Origin: QIAW01 sp035487295
Lineage (GTDB): Bacteria; Acidobacteriota; Terriglobia; Terriglobales; Acidobacteriaceae
Length of the DNA stretch: 64,000 bases
Direction: 5' to 3'
Assembly (NCBI GenBank): GCA_035487295.1
Contig: DATHMH010000010.1
Location: 62,001-126,000, forward strand
Part shown: piece after piece, positions 26,966 through 36,773 of the stretch
Numbering within the stretch: the first letter of the stretch is position 1
How the letters are laid out: each line of letters opens with the position of its first letter
Position numbers and translations under genes: made by a program
The notes under the pieces: generated by a model
Told to the model about the DNA's origin: nothing
Database searches by the model: none
What the model saw: the letters and a program-made list of their open reading frames with translations, nothing else

Positions 26966-27140
26966 TGCAATCTTAGACTCGCAATCAACGTGCTTTGCTT
27001 CATTTTCTCATGACGCCTCTCCACAAGGCAGAATTCCCTCTCACCTGCCGAGGCGGCTCTCTTCACTAGAGGGAGACGTGCGGACTACAAATTTATTGTG
27101 AAAACAATATTCCCTGGTGATCAAGGTCCTGCACAACGAC

Positions 27141-27167
27141 AAAAGGCGGCCTCTGCAGCCGCCTTTT
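27141..27167 (-). terminator. Bidirectional-looking intrinsic terminator
   Basis: AAAAGGCGGC pairs with GCCGCCTTTT around a 7-nt loop; on the minus strand it follows the stop of the beta-barrel gene and is flanked by a T-run. Confidence 0.8.
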
Positions 27168-27193
27168 TATCTTGTACGTTATCCAATTAAATA

Positions 27194-27790
27194 TCAGAAC
27201 CGAATACTCGGCCCGAAGGTAGCGCGCAGATTATTATGCGCCCCATCGTGGAAATACATCATATCGCCCACTTCAGCGCGAATCCCGATCGGTCCGGCAT
27301 ATATTTCTACGCCACCGCCCGGATAGAACACGCCATTCACGTTGTCGTCGCGCAGGCCTTGTACAGAACTGGTAAACGTACCGAATGTTGCCGGACGATT
27401 ATCCAGGCGGAAATTGACGAAACCACCCTTGAGCGTGCCAAAGGCGCGTATCCATTGCCCGCCTGTCTGGAATTTAGGGCCAAATAAGCCATGCAGGATG
27501 CGTATATTGGTGCGGCTGACGCCCGATGTTCCCGCACCGGTCCCGGTGCCACCGAGCGTAAATGACTCGTTGAAGCTGCGTGCGAAGTCATATGACATCT
27601 CTGCTTCAAGCTGCACCATGGGATGCACATTGAAAGAAACGCGTGCTCCCGCCCCAAGGTTGTTAATGTCTTGCGGTGATAGCCGAAAGTAATCGGCAAA
27701 GACACCGACCTCTCCATGATTTTGCGCAAAAGCGGCAGGAGCCAGGCATGCTCCTAACGCCAAAACTATAATAATTGCGATCTTATTCAT
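27194..27790 (-). CDS. Outer-membrane beta-barrel protein
   Basis: 198 residues from ATG at 27790, chosen over an upstream in-frame start because a GGAG site precedes it and a clean signal peptide follows (NKIAIIIVLALGACLAPAA, cleavage near AFAQ). The mature part alternates polar and hydrophobic residues in strands (VGVFADYFRL, VQLEAEMSYDF, GVEIYAGPIGIRAEVGDMMY) and ends in F, as beta-barrel outer-membrane proteins of the OmpA/OmpW size class do. No pore or enzyme function can be assigned. Confidence 0.78.
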   Translation of the reverse strand: MNKIAIIIVLALGACLAPAAFAQNHGEVGVFADYFRLSPQDINNLGAGARVSFNVHPMVQLEAEMSYDFARSFNESFTLGGTGTGAGTSGVSRTNIRILHGLFGPKFQTGGQWIRAFGTLKGGFVNFRLDNRPATFGTFTSSVQGLRDDNVNGVFYPGGGVEIYAGPIGIRAEVGDMMYFHDGAHNNLRATFGPSIRF

Positions 27791-28029
27791 TTCATGCTCC
27801 GTGAAAGAATTTCCTGCTCCCATTTTTAAAAACCCGTTGCGGGACCTGCCTAAGCAAGTCAAGAAAGGTTTAATGGGGACACAAAAATTGTGATGTTAAT
27901 TTTGTTTTAAGGGTGGGCTGTTCCGCTGAAGGTTAGAGCAATCTTGTAAAAAAATCCACTAATTAAACGCTTTTAATGGCGCATCTTGACGCACCGGCCT
28001 CTACGGGCAGAAAGGGCCGCTCATAGCTT

Positions 28030-29328
28030 TTAAGATTCCGTGACGGCGCTCAGCATATTAAAAAACTCAGGAAACGATATGCGGGCCGCGTCGGCACCCA
28101 GGATACGGGTCTCTCCCTCGGCGCGCAGAGCGGCGATGCTGAACGCCATGGCGATGCGATGGTCGCCGTGCGAATCTATCTCTGCGCCGTGGAGCCGCTG
28201 ATTTCCGGGAACACGTAAACCGTCGGCAAATTCCTCCACTTCGGCCCCCATGGCGCGCAGGCTTTGCGCAACGGTGGCGATGCGGTCCGATTCCTTCACC
28301 CGCAACTCGCCGGCATCGCGAATCTCTATTCCCTCCTGCGTATAAGGAGCGATGGCCGCGAGCACCGGCAGTTCGTCAATCAAAGCTGCTGACTGCCCGC
28401 CAGAGACAGTGGCTCCTTTCAGCCGGCCGGATTCAATCTTGAGTGAGCCGGAGAGCTCAGTGCCGGTTTCACTCAAATTGAGCATCCGCACGCGCGCTCC
28501 CAGGGCTGCAAGTACGTCGAGCAGCGCTGAGCGGGTTGGATTCAAGCCCACGTTTTCGAGCACCAGGTTGGACTCGGGAAACAGGGCGGCGGCGCACAGG
28601 AAGAATGCCGCGGAAGAAATATCCCCGGGAATGCTGGCCTGAATGGCGTGCAATTGTTGGCGTCCGCGAATGCTGGCGCGGTTCTTTTCCTGCTGCACTT
28701 CGGCCCCAAAAGCGCGCAGCGCCAGCTCACCATGATCGCGGGTGCGCACCGGCTCTTCGACGGTAGTTGTTCCCTCCGCCAGCAGACCGGCAAACAGCAC
28801 TGATGTTTTGACCTGCGCGCTGGCAACCGGCGTCTTGTACTCAATGGCGCGCAATGCGCCATTCGCGCCGGTAATGTGCAAGGGCGGCCGCTCGCCTTCT
28901 GCCGATGAAAACTTCGCTCCCATCAAGGTCAGCGGACGAATTACGCGCGCCATGGGGCGGCGCGACAGTGACTCATCGCCCTGCATCTCGCAGGTGAAAC
29001 CCTGCCCGGCAGCAATGCCGGCCAGCATGCGTATGGTCGAGCCCGAGTTCCCGCAATCCAGCGCTGTTTGTGGGGCCTTCAACTCCAGTCCGAGCCCTTC
29101 AATTTCAACTTTGCTGTTGGTCTTTGTAACTTTGCATCCCAGCGCCTGCATACAGCCCAGAGTGCTGGCGCAATCGGCGCCCGTGGAAAAGTTCTCCAGC
29201 ACGGTTTTTCCCTTCGCCAGTCCGGCCAGCATGGCATAACGATGCGAGATGGATTTGTCGCCCGGAAAACGCACCAGGCCCTGGACATTTTTGGCTGGCC
29301 GCACGATCACACTATTTTGCTCGCTCAT
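28030..29328 (-). CDS. aroA: 3-phosphoshikimate 1-carboxyvinyltransferase (EPSP synthase)
   Basis: 432 residues, the normal length. Sixth step of the shikimate pathway, joining PEP to shikimate 3-phosphate. The N-terminal GDKSISHRYAMLAGL (shikimate-3-phosphate and PEP binding Lys/Ser/Arg) and LDCGNSGSTIRML are intact, as are SLSRRPMARVI and the catalytic Asp region IDELPVLAA. Divergently arranged to the TPR gene at 29536. No other aro gene nearby. Confidence 0.95.
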   Translation of the reverse strand: MSEQNSVIVRPAKNVQGLVRFPGDKSISHRYAMLAGLAKGKTVLENFSTGADCASTLGCMQALGCKVTKTNSKVEIEGLGLELKAPQTALDCGNSGSTIRMLAGIAAGQGFTCEMQGDESLSRRPMARVIRPLTLMGAKFSSAEGERPPLHITGANGALRAIEYKTPVASAQVKTSVLFAGLLAEGTTTVEEPVRTRDHGELALRAFGAEVQQEKNRASIRGRQQLHAIQASIPGDISSAAFFLCAAALFPESNLVLENVGLNPTRSALLDVLAALGARVRMLNLSETGTELSGSLKIESGRLKGATVSGGQSAALIDELPVLAAIAPYTQEGIEIRDAGELRVKESDRIATVAQSLRAMGAEVEEFADGLRVPGNQRLHGAEIDSHGDHRIAMAFSIAALRAEGETRILGADAARISFPEFFNMLSAVTES

Positions 29329-29535
29329 GATCTCCTTGATTGAGTCCTGTGTGGATATACGAATCGATAAAGCGTTGCTCCGCTTTTTTAAATATTTTCC
29401 TGCCGCTAGTGCAACTTTAGTCGCCAGGTTTCATTCCTACCAGCTAAGCAGGATTGAAAGGAAGACGGTTGTAACGGTTGTAACCAATACGCACCATCGG
29501 CCCCCCTCAGATCCCAGGAACAGGATATAAGCAAC

Positions 29536-30612
29536 ATGTTCAAACTATCTATCATACGTTTGTTTTTGACTTTTGTGGTGCTCGCCGGTTGCGCATTTGC
29601 CCAGGCGGGGTTCGATGAAACCGGCGATGGAGCAATGGCTGGTTCTCCCGGGCGATACCAGTCGCCCATGCCCTCGGGTAAATTTGTGCGCACTTGCACT
29701 CTCTCGGGTTTTGTCCGTGATTCCAATGGAAGGCCGGCCAAAGATGCGCGGATTGAGGTTCAAAACCGCGACAATGGGCAAATCGTCTCTTCCGGATACT
29801 CCAATCCCGGCGGCTCTTTTCAAATCTCAAATCTTCCCACCGGCAATTACGAGCTCGTCGTCACCTTAGGTCTTGCCGAATCGCGGCAGCCGGTGAGCCT
29901 GGAAGGCTCCGACCAGGAAATGATGGTCAACCTGCCGACTTACAACTCTGGCGCTAACACCGGTGGCAAAGACTCGGTTTCCGTAGCACAGTTGCGCGTA
30001 CCCGAACGTGCCCGCAATGCCTTTCATAAGGCCCAGGAAGCTGCCCGCAAACAAAATGTTGCGGACGCGAACAAATACGTCGACGAAGCCCTGCAGGCTT
30101 ATCCCCGTTACGCAGATGCAATGACCATGCGCGGCATTCTTAAGCTCGATGCAAATCATTACAACGAGGCCAGCCAGGACCTGGAACAGGCAATCCAGTT
30201 CGATCCAAATTATCCTCTCGCCTACATTGCCCTGGGCGCGACCTACAACCTGATGTCGCATTGGGATGACGCCCTGCGCGTGCTCAACCGCGGCACTACA
30301 TTAAATCCCGATTCATGGCAGGCATATTTTGAGATGGGGAAATCGTTCCTGGGCAAGGCAGACTATCCGGCGGCTTTACAGCAGTTCAACAAGACACAAC
30401 AGATTCAACCGCAATATGCGCTGGTTCATCTGGTGAAAGCTCATGCCTTGCTGGGCATGAAGGATTACGCCAATGCGACGACAGAGCTTGAAGCGTATCT
30501 CAAAGGCGAACCCAATGGCTCTCAATCGGCGCATGCCCGCGAAACATTAGATAAACTTCGCTCCGTAGCCTCGTATAATCCTGGACTTCAGCCAGTATCG
30601 GGACAACACTGA
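29536..30612 (+). CDS. Secreted protein with CarboxypepD_reg domain and TPR repeats
   Basis: 358 residues. Signal peptide (FKLSIIRLFLTFVVLAGCAFA). Residues 50-125 form a carboxypeptidase-regulatory-like domain (LSGFVRDSNGRPAKDARIEV); a linker follows, and residues 155-345 form about five TPR repeats (YADAMTMRGILKLDANHYNE, YPLAYIALGATYNLM). Probably periplasmic or membrane-associated protein-interaction scaffold. The Cys in AGCAFA could be a lipobox but lacks the usual Leu spacing. Role unknown. Confidence 0.8.
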   Translation: MFKLSIIRLFLTFVVLAGCAFAQAGFDETGDGAMAGSPGRYQSPMPSGKFVRTCTLSGFVRDSNGRPAKDARIEVQNRDNGQIVSSGYSNPGGSFQISNLPTGNYELVVTLGLAESRQPVSLEGSDQEMMVNLPTYNSGANTGGKDSVSVAQLRVPERARNAFHKAQEAARKQNVADANKYVDEALQAYPRYADAMTMRGILKLDANHYNEASQDLEQAIQFDPNYPLAYIALGATYNLMSHWDDALRVLNRGTTLNPDSWQAYFEMGKSFLGKADYPAALQQFNKTQQIQPQYALVHLVKAHALLGMKDYANATTELEAYLKGEPNGSQSAHARETLDKLRSVASYNPGLQPVSGQH

Positions 30613-30645
30613 GAACGCAGACCTAAGTCCCTAAGCTGTTTCATG

Positions 30646-30672
30646 GGCTGGGCGCTGACTGCTGAATGCTTC
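30646..30672. repeat. CAGCA-type short array between convergent genes
   Basis: Units of GCTGACT/GCTGAAT (reverse complement of the CAGCA family) end directly against the stop codon of the hydrolase gene on the minus strand (30673-30675). Confidence 0.55.
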
Positions 30673-31467
30673 TCAAATCTTATCCAGGAACCCACGCATG
30701 ATTTGCACTGCCGCCTCTGGCTGCTCGAAAGGCATGTAGTGGCCGGCTGAGGGCACAGTAGCGAATTCACTGCCACAAATTTCACGATGCATTAATTCAG
30801 CATCGGCGACAGGCGTGAGAGTGTCTTCTTTTCCGGCCATAATCAGAGTAGGAATATTGATGGTCTTCAACGTAGGCACTGAATCTGGCCTGGCCGCCAT
30901 ACCGCGCAAAGCGGAACTGATGCCCGTGCTGGTCATGCGTGCCATCATTCGGCGGGCTTCGCCCACCCGGTCAGGACGATTGCGGCGCGTAGTCTCTCCT
31001 AGAAGTTTCAAGATCATGCCTTCGATATAGCCATCTGGCCCCGAGCGTTCGACTTCATCCGCCGCCTTCAGCCGGGTCTGGCGTCCTTCTTCTGTATCTG
31101 CCTGGGCACGGGTGTCGCATAAGATCAGTGCCTGCACCCGTTCGCGATGCTGCCGCCAAAATTCGAACAGGATATATCCGCCAATAGAAACCCCCGCAAA
31201 GCAGGCGCGCTGAATATGCTCTGCATCCAGAATGCGCAGCAGGTCGGCCGCATGCTTTTGCATGGTTGCCGGACCGTTGCCGGGTTGTGAGTCGCCGTGA
31301 CAACGCAGGTCGGGCAGAATCAGCCGGTAGCGCCCTGCCAGTTGTGGCGCAATGGGATTCCAGAAGTCATGGTTGCTGGGAAAGGGATGCAGCAACACCA
31401 GCGGCAGCCCCTCGCCCTGCGTATCATAGAAAATTTCTGCGTCTTCCGAATGAATGTGCTGTGGCAT
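30673..31467 (-). CDS. Alpha/beta hydrolase
   Basis: 264 residues. Oxyanion HPFPSNHDFW near the N-terminus, nucleophile elbow GVSIGG (Ser about residue 93), acid in a GKEDTLTP loop and catalytic His in SAGHYMPFEQP. The pattern is that of 3-oxoadipate enol-lactonase-like and other small soluble esterases; with no aromatic-degradation genes nearby the substrate stays open. Cytoplasmic. First gene of a minus-strand block spaced from the next by 37 bp. Confidence 0.83.
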   Translation of the reverse strand: MPQHIHSEDAEIFYDTQGEGLPLVLLHPFPSNHDFWNPIAPQLAGRYRLILPDLRCHGDSQPGNGPATMQKHAADLLRILDAEHIQRACFAGVSIGGYILFEFWRQHRERVQALILCDTRAQADTEEGRQTRLKAADEVERSGPDGYIEGMILKLLGETTRRNRPDRVGEARRMMARMTSTGISSALRGMAARPDSVPTLKTINIPTLIMAGKEDTLTPVADAELMHREICGSEFATVPSAGHYMPFEQPEAAVQIMRGFLDKI

Positions 31468-31504
31468 ACGGCTCCGAGAGCAACATTCTAAGCCGCGTCG
31501 GAAC

Positions 31505-31837
31505 TTATGTGCTAGTTACAACAGAACCCGTTTGCGGCGAAGCAGTTTGCACCGCTTCTGCTTCTACTTCGGGCTCAGAGGGAATCACAATCCAGCACAC
31601 AACATAGGCCAGTAATCCGGTGCCGCCGAAGATCGCGACCAGCAGCCACACCACACGGATGAGGGAAACATCCAGGTCGAAATATTCGGCAAAGGCCTGG
31701 GCAACACCGGCAATCTTGCGCCCAGAGTGCGGACGAATGAGCTTTTTTTGCGGTAGGTACATCCCGACACACTTACCGCAGGACACACATATATGGGCAT
31801 CTTCCTGAATCGCCTTGCCGCAATAATTACAGTACAT
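31505..31837 (-). CDS. PspC-domain protein with N-terminal zinc ribbon
   Basis: 110 residues from ATG at 31837, where AAGG and GGAGG lie upstream; a longer frame is open but not conserved in character. Residues 1-25 hold two CxxC pairs (CNYCGK, CVSCGK), a zinc ribbon. Residues 35-95 are a PspC domain with one or two hydrophobic helices (GGTGLLAYVVCWIVIPSE). PspC is the inner-membrane partner of the phage-shock response; in this fusion the ribbon may take part in signalling, which is inference. Confidence 0.85.
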   Translation of the reverse strand: MYCNYCGKAIQEDAHICVSCGKCVGMYLPQKKLIRPHSGRKIAGVAQAFAEYFDLDVSLIRVVWLLVAIFGGTGLLAYVVCWIVIPSEPEVEAEAVQTASPQTGSVVTST

Positions 31838-31908
31838 TTCCTTAATTCCTCCCTTTACACATATAAAACGTTTGGGAGCAGCAAAATGTTTCATGTGCGG
31901 GTATTTTT

Positions 31909-33156
31909 TTATTCGGCCCGGTAAGGGTTCTTGAGATATTTCCTTGCTGACTCCACCAGCTCAGAGTTACCATTTTCCGCAATTACATCCTGATACTTCT
32001 GCCGTGCCAGATCGCGTTTTTGCAGCAAATCGTACATTTCTCCAGCATTCAACACAGCGTGTGAGCGCAGGTCGGCATCCGGATGCGGCATGCTTAACAC
32101 TGCCTCGTATGCCTCTGCCGCGCCTTCGATCTGGCGCTGGCCGCGGAGCGCGTCTCCCATGCCGTAATAGAGAAATTCCAGGTGAGGGTCGTGATATTGG
32201 TTTTTCTTCACATTTTCCAGAACTCGCTGGTACGCGGCAATCGAATCAGAACCGCGGCCGGCATCTTTCAGGATATTGGCCTCTTCCAATGCAAAAAGGA
32301 AATTCCCGGGGTACGCCTTGGCCAGCGAGCGCTGCACAGCCAATGCCTCGTCGTAGCGCTGCTCCCGGCGTAAAAAGAGCGCCAGCACGGTTTTGGCATC
32401 CACGCTGGCCTCGCCTCCTCCATCGGCTGCGGCATAAAGTAGCTTGATGCCCGTGGTTTTATTTCCACTCTCTCCCACGATGTGGGCGAGGACTCTTACT
32501 CCCCAGGGCAGGCTGCCGACGATGTAAGAGTGCATGCCTACAACCAGCTTGGCGTCGTTGTAATTAGAGTCCAACTCCAGCACTTTTTCGTGATCGTGGC
32601 GCGCGTCTTTGGCGCTGCCCAGCGCTGCAAACCATGATTTATCCACCAGCGCGGTGTAGGTGGATTGCATGCCATGGGTCACACCCCGGGCATAATAAGC
32701 GTCAGCATCTTCAGGATTTGCTTTGATTCTCGCATCCGCGAGCTTCAATGCGAGCTGCGCCAGCTCCTGGATTCGGGCTGCATTCTTCGCATCAGGATGA
32801 ATTCGCTTGCGATTCAGGAAGCTGTTGTTGGAATAGAGTCCGGTATCGAGGGCGCCATTGCGATACAGTTCGCGAAAAAAAATTGCGGTGAGCAGATGGT
32901 TGGCTGCAAAAGGATCGTCAGGGTGCGCCTGCTCCACCAGCTCAAAATCATGGATGGCATCGTCGTAATCCAGTCGGTACTGCTGTTCGAAGGCGCTGCG
33001 GGTAAGCGCATCGTTCTCAGAGCTGACGTGCGCGATGACCCGCCGTGTCTCGCCACTTTGCCCTACGCCGGGAGTTACCAAAGCAGCAATAAGGAAAAGC
33101 AGTAGAAATACGGAGTTACTGCAACGCCATCGCCCAGCATGCGTGTAAGGTGTCAT
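31909..33156 (-). CDS. Secreted or anchored TPR protein
   Basis: 415 residues from ATG at 33156; a TTG at 33195 is an alternative and neither has a strong ribosome site. A hydrophobic segment (SVFLLLFLIAALVTPGVG) followed by GQ looks like a signal peptide. The rest is TPR-like helix pairs (EQQYRLDYDDAIHDFELVEQ, LFLRREQRYDEALAVQRSLA, ADAYYARGVTHGMQ). Scaffold function likely, partner unknown. Confidence 0.75.
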   Translation of the reverse strand: MTPYTHAGRWRCSNSVFLLLFLIAALVTPGVGQSGETRRVIAHVSSENDALTRSAFEQQYRLDYDDAIHDFELVEQAHPDDPFAANHLLTAIFFRELYRNGALDTGLYSNNSFLNRKRIHPDAKNAARIQELAQLALKLADARIKANPEDADAYYARGVTHGMQSTYTALVDKSWFAALGSAKDARHDHEKVLELDSNYNDAKLVVGMHSYIVGSLPWGVRVLAHIVGESGNKTTGIKLLYAAADGGGEASVDAKTVLALFLRREQRYDEALAVQRSLAKAYPGNFLFALEEANILKDAGRGSDSIAAYQRVLENVKKNQYHDPHLEFLYYGMGDALRGQRQIEGAAEAYEAVLSMPHPDADLRSHAVLNAGEMYDLLQKRDLARQKYQDVIAENGNSELVESARKYLKNPYRAE

Positions 33157-33262
33157 GGAAAGATCGTATGGGCAGTTTACCCGATGTTGCAGCAAAGCCC
33201 GAAAAGATAAAACCTAATTTCCATCTGGGGGAATTTATACAGCAATTCACGACTGGCAAGTT

Positions 33263-33496
33263 ATGAAAAATTCTAATCAAACAAAGAAGAATTGTTACAC
33301 GGAAGTTGAAGCGGCAGAGGCCCTCGGCATTTCGCTTCTTCATTTGCATGCCATTCTGGATGAGAACGTATTCAACGATGGCGTCCAGCGCCCTGCAAAT
33401 GTGCTGCTGGAAGCCTCGGACCTGGTACTGCTGGAGTTTTGGTGCAACCTGACTCCCAACCCTAAGGTGGTCCGCATGCCCCGCCGTTTCAGGTAA
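33263..33496 (+). CDS. Small HTH-like protein
   Basis: 77 residues. The segment CYTEVEAAEALGISLLHLHA reads like the MerR/excisionase-type winged helix of short DNA-binding helper proteins, with a conserved-looking basic C-terminus (VVRMPRRFR). The ribosome site is weak. Lies divergent to the TPR gene. Regulatory role is inferred from fold only. Confidence 0.55.
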   Translation: MKNSNQTKKNCYTEVEAAEALGISLLHLHAILDENVFNDGVQRPANVLLEASDLVLLEFWCNLTPNPKVVRMPRRFR

Positions 33497-33632
33497 TTTG
33501 GGTAATTATTGCCTGCCGATAGGCTCCCGGCCTATCCCCGGCTAGCTAAGCCGTTGGTTTATCGAGACTTACTTACATCCCACTTTGGCCTCTCAGTTGC
33601 CTTATAAGAGGACACAAGCAAGGGAGGAACTT

Positions 33633-34082
33633 ATGTCACAAGTATTGAGAAACCCGGGAGTGCGCGCGGAATTCTGGCGGCCTCCGGTAGAACAGCTCCA
33701 TAAGACCGTCACCGATGCTACAACGGAATTGTGCGCTCGCTGTAATTCAGAATTTGTAATGGGTTCACGCTATTGCCATGTCTGCGGCACAGACCGCAAC
33801 CCTCAGGCGCAGACCAGCCGCAAGCGCTGGCTCGAAACAGCAGCCCGCTTCCTGGATTTTAGCCGCATACGGCAGGCCCTCGGTTTGAATACAGCCGCCT
33901 TGGTGGCATTTGGCATTGGCATTTTCTGCATCCTGGCAACTTTGATGGTGGCCCTTGTTTACTCGGATGTAAAAAGCTTTTCTGATTGGCAGGCAATTCA
34001 ATTGTGGCGCATCGAGTGGTTGCTGGCCACGGTCGCCGCTTTCGTCGCGGCCATCTTGCTCAAGAAAAATCAGAACGCATAA
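33633..34082 (+). CDS. Zinc-ribbon membrane protein
   Basis: 149 residues from ATG 33633, set by GGGAGG 5 nt upstream. A zinc ribbon (CARCNSEF, CHVCGTDRN) occupies residues 34-55; two hydrophobic helices follow at about 85-110 and 125-145. The layout matches many small acidobacterial membrane proteins of unknown function. Followed by a strong terminator. Confidence 0.7.
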   Translation: MSQVLRNPGVRAEFWRPPVEQLHKTVTDATTELCARCNSEFVMGSRYCHVCGTDRNPQAQTSRKRWLETAARFLDFSRIRQALGLNTAALVAFGIGIFCILATLMVALVYSDVKSFSDWQAIQLWRIEWLLATVAAFVAAILLKKNQNA

Positions 34083-34108
34083 GCTTACAGGCTGACATAA
34101 AACGCAAG

Positions 34109-34142
34109 AAAAAACGCCGGCTCCATGGAGCCGGCGTTTTTT
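34109..34142. terminator. Bidirectional intrinsic terminator
   Basis: A perfect palindrome (arms ACGCCGGCTCC / GGAGCCGGCGT) flanked by A6 and T6, between convergent genes ending at 34082 (+) and 34252 (-); serves both. Confidence 0.92.
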
Positions 34143-34251
34143 ACCGTAGCGACGGGATTCCGCCACAGGTCGAGTGAGTTGCCCGGTCGTACCGGAGCAT
34201 CTTGCCCTCACATTTGTGAAAAGCGCCAACTGATAATTGCTACTTTTTTCC

Positions 34252-35193
34252 TCAAGGCATCGAACTTATATTCTCCACCTGATATCCTTTTCCCGTGAAG
34301 GTCGCCACGATCTGCACTTGTGAACCGACGGTAATGTCATCGTTCAATTTGTTCTTCGCCGGATCGAAAGCAATATCATAGGTTTTATGGTCGCTCTGGT
34401 TATCCACTGCGATCAAACCCGTGCGCATGTCGAGATGTGTCACCTTCCCTGCGAAGGTGAACGTAGTTCCGGGAACAGCAAGTATTGAAACCTGCTGGGC
34501 CGCACCCCGATGCCCCGTTCCCGGCGAGAACCGCACCGCAACCAACGATCCTTCCCGAAGATCGTCCGCCGATCCCGCTGCATTATCTTGCTTCCTGACA
34601 ACTGTCTGCGGCCCCACCGAGAAGCTGACCGGCTGAGCTGAAACCAGGTCATTGACCACGATGACGCCGCTACGGCGATCGTAGGAGAGCACTTGTCCGC
34701 TGGCATCGGTCGGCAGCAGTCGCGTGACTACGCGGATATTCCTGGCAAAGACGCGCGGGCCATCGAGCATCGTGTCTACGTAAACCCGGTCTCCTTTGTG
34801 AATATTGGCCTGGGTGGTCTCGGTTTCATCCCGATAAATGTGGGTGCGCTCGTCGAAAAAAACCTTGATCTTGCCGCCGCCGAACGGCTCGACCACGATG
34901 CGGTCGCCAATGGAATCGATTTTTCCCACCCGTCCGCCAACGAGTGTCACTTTACCCTTAGGCAGCGGTGGCACATCGAGCAGCGGATCGCCTGGATTGC
35001 TTTCCTGATTCGGCGCATCGGCATTGGGGACTGAGGAATTCTCATGGGATTCCGGGGCGCTGGAGTTTGGCGTCTTGGCAGCATCCGAGCTGTTCTTGGG
35101 GGCGCCGGTTGCTCCCGCGGGATTCTGCGCGACAGCTAGCTGAAGAGACAAAAATAGAGCTATTAACAATGCTTGGGGAACAAAATTCTTCAT
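34252..35193 (-). CDS. Secreted DUF5666-like protein
   Basis: 313 residues from ATG at 35193 (GAGGAG upstream), giving a signal peptide (KNFVPQALLIALFLSLQLA). A Ser/Asn/Pro-rich linker (residues 25-75) precedes three OB-like beta modules: VTLVGGRVGKIDSIGDRIVV, GQVLSYDRRSGVIVVND and FAGKVTHLDMRTGLIAVDN. This repeated 'G-x-V-x-x-hydrophobic' layout resembles DUF5666. Extracytoplasmic; function unknown. Confidence 0.7.
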   Translation of the reverse strand: MKNFVPQALLIALFLSLQLAVAQNPAGATGAPKNSSDAAKTPNSSAPESHENSSVPNADAPNQESNPGDPLLDVPPLPKGKVTLVGGRVGKIDSIGDRIVVEPFGGGKIKVFFDERTHIYRDETETTQANIHKGDRVYVDTMLDGPRVFARNIRVVTRLLPTDASGQVLSYDRRSGVIVVNDLVSAQPVSFSVGPQTVVRKQDNAAGSADDLREGSLVAVRFSPGTGHRGAAQQVSILAVPGTTFTFAGKVTHLDMRTGLIAVDNQSDHKTYDIAFDPAKNKLNDDITVGSQVQIVATFTGKGYQVENISSMP

Positions 35194-35401
35194 GAACGAC
35201 GGGCTCCTCTCGTTAGGGGCGGCACGTAAAGAAATCGGCAGAGCCCAAAAGGCCTGCTTCAACTCTCGTTTGGATGCCGATTCTTAATGCAGAGTGGCAT
35301 CCCCCGGCTCATGGGTTGGCTCTCGATCAAACAACCCCACAGCAATAACTACCTTCCAACTAAAAGCTGCTGCTCTGTCCGTCTTGGCAGCGAAACCGAC
35401 C

Positions 35402-36664
35402 ATGCGGGAACTGACAACTACTTTTCGCGTCAAACAACTTTTGTACGCAGCTCTTCTCTCCCTGCTGCTGCCGGCTGGGGCCGCGGCCGACTTTCGCATC
35501 AGTATTCCGAAACGCACCAAGGCCACGAAGGTACAGCAACTAAATCGCGACGGCGTGACCGCCGTTCAAAAACATAATTACGATGCGGCCAGAAAGCTTT
35601 TCTACAAGGCCTATCTTCTGGATCCCGATGATCCTTTCACGCTGAACAACCTGGGGTATATGGCGGAATTGGATGGCGACTCCGAACGCGCCCAGCGCTT
35701 CTATGACCTGGCGCAACAGCAAAACTCCGACGCTCGCATTGACCGCTCCGATTCTGAACGGGTTGTAGGCAAGACCGTGGCTGAGGTCGCCGGCCACGCC
35801 GAGCAGGGCAATATGCAGGTCAATCAGCTCAACGTACGGGCGTTGCAACTGTTGATGAAAGACCGCGCCCCTGAAGCTGACGTGGTTCTCACCCAGTCTC
35901 TGGCCCTTGATCCCAAGAACCCCTTCACCTTGAACAATCTTGGCTTTGCCAAGGAAAAAGAGGGCGAGTTGGAAGCGGCCCTGGGCTACTACAGCAAAGC
36001 CGCCGCATTGAATTCAAAAGATCCCATTATCGTGACGGTGCATCACGATTGGCGAGGACGTCCTATCAGCGAGGTTGCCGCCGATAATGCCGACAAGGTC
36101 CGCCTGCTCATGCGCCAGGAGCAAGGTGCGCGGGGCCTGGCCAAAGTAGCGCGCCTGAATCTGCAAGGGGTCTCCGCTCTGAATCGCAACGACAAACGCG
36201 CTGCCCGCGGATACTTTGAACAGGCGTATAAGCTCGATCCCACCGATGCCTTTACCCTGAACAATATGGGATACGTTTCTGAGATGGAAGGCGACCAGGA
36301 AAGCGCCCAATTTTTCTATGCCAAGGCCCAACAGGCAGATCACTCCAGCCGATTGGTGACCGTCTCCAATCGTGCCGAAGCCGAAGGACATAAAGTGGCC
36401 AGCGTGGCCGATACCAGCGAGACTCACGTTGAAAATAGGATGGAAGCCGCCATTCAGCAGCGCCGAACCCAGGGTGGAACTCCGACTTTGAAACGCCGGG
36501 GAGGAGCAGTAGAGGCCGCTCCACAACCTTCACAACCACACGACCAAAACCAATGGCAGCAGCAACCTTCACCCAATCAGAGCCAGCAGCAACAGGATCA
36601 GAACCCGCAGCAGCAAAACCTGCCGCAGAACGAACAACCACAAAATCAGGCCGCCCCACAATAA
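35402..36664 (+). CDS. Secreted TPR protein with Gln/Asn-rich tail
   Basis: 420 residues from ATG 35402, which gives a signal peptide (VKQLLYAALLSLLLPAGAA); an upstream in-frame start adds a non-signal segment. Three similar TPR blocks share the phrase DPFTLNNLGYMAE / NPFTLNNLGFAKE / DAFTLNNMGYVSE at about residues 75, 180 and 285. The last 50 residues are mostly Q, N and P. The tail could mediate assembly or be disordered. Role unknown. Confidence 0.78.
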   Translation: MRELTTTFRVKQLLYAALLSLLLPAGAAADFRISIPKRTKATKVQQLNRDGVTAVQKHNYDAARKLFYKAYLLDPDDPFTLNNLGYMAELDGDSERAQRFYDLAQQQNSDARIDRSDSERVVGKTVAEVAGHAEQGNMQVNQLNVRALQLLMKDRAPEADVVLTQSLALDPKNPFTLNNLGFAKEKEGELEAALGYYSKAAALNSKDPIIVTVHHDWRGRPISEVAADNADKVRLLMRQEQGARGLAKVARLNLQGVSALNRNDKRAARGYFEQAYKLDPTDAFTLNNMGYVSEMEGDQESAQFFYAKAQQADHSSRLVTVSNRAEAEGHKVASVADTSETHVENRMEAAIQQRRTQGGTPTLKRRGGAVEAAPQPSQPHDQNQWQQQPSPNQSQQQQDQNPQQQNLPQNEQPQNQAAPQ

Positions 36665-36773
36665 AATTACCTGCATATACCTCGGTTCGTTATCTGGACT
36701 GGTGATCTGGGTTGGTCTGCGACGAATCTAACTTGGTGCCTTTGTGGTTAGGCTAAGTGATTTGGGGGGTTGG

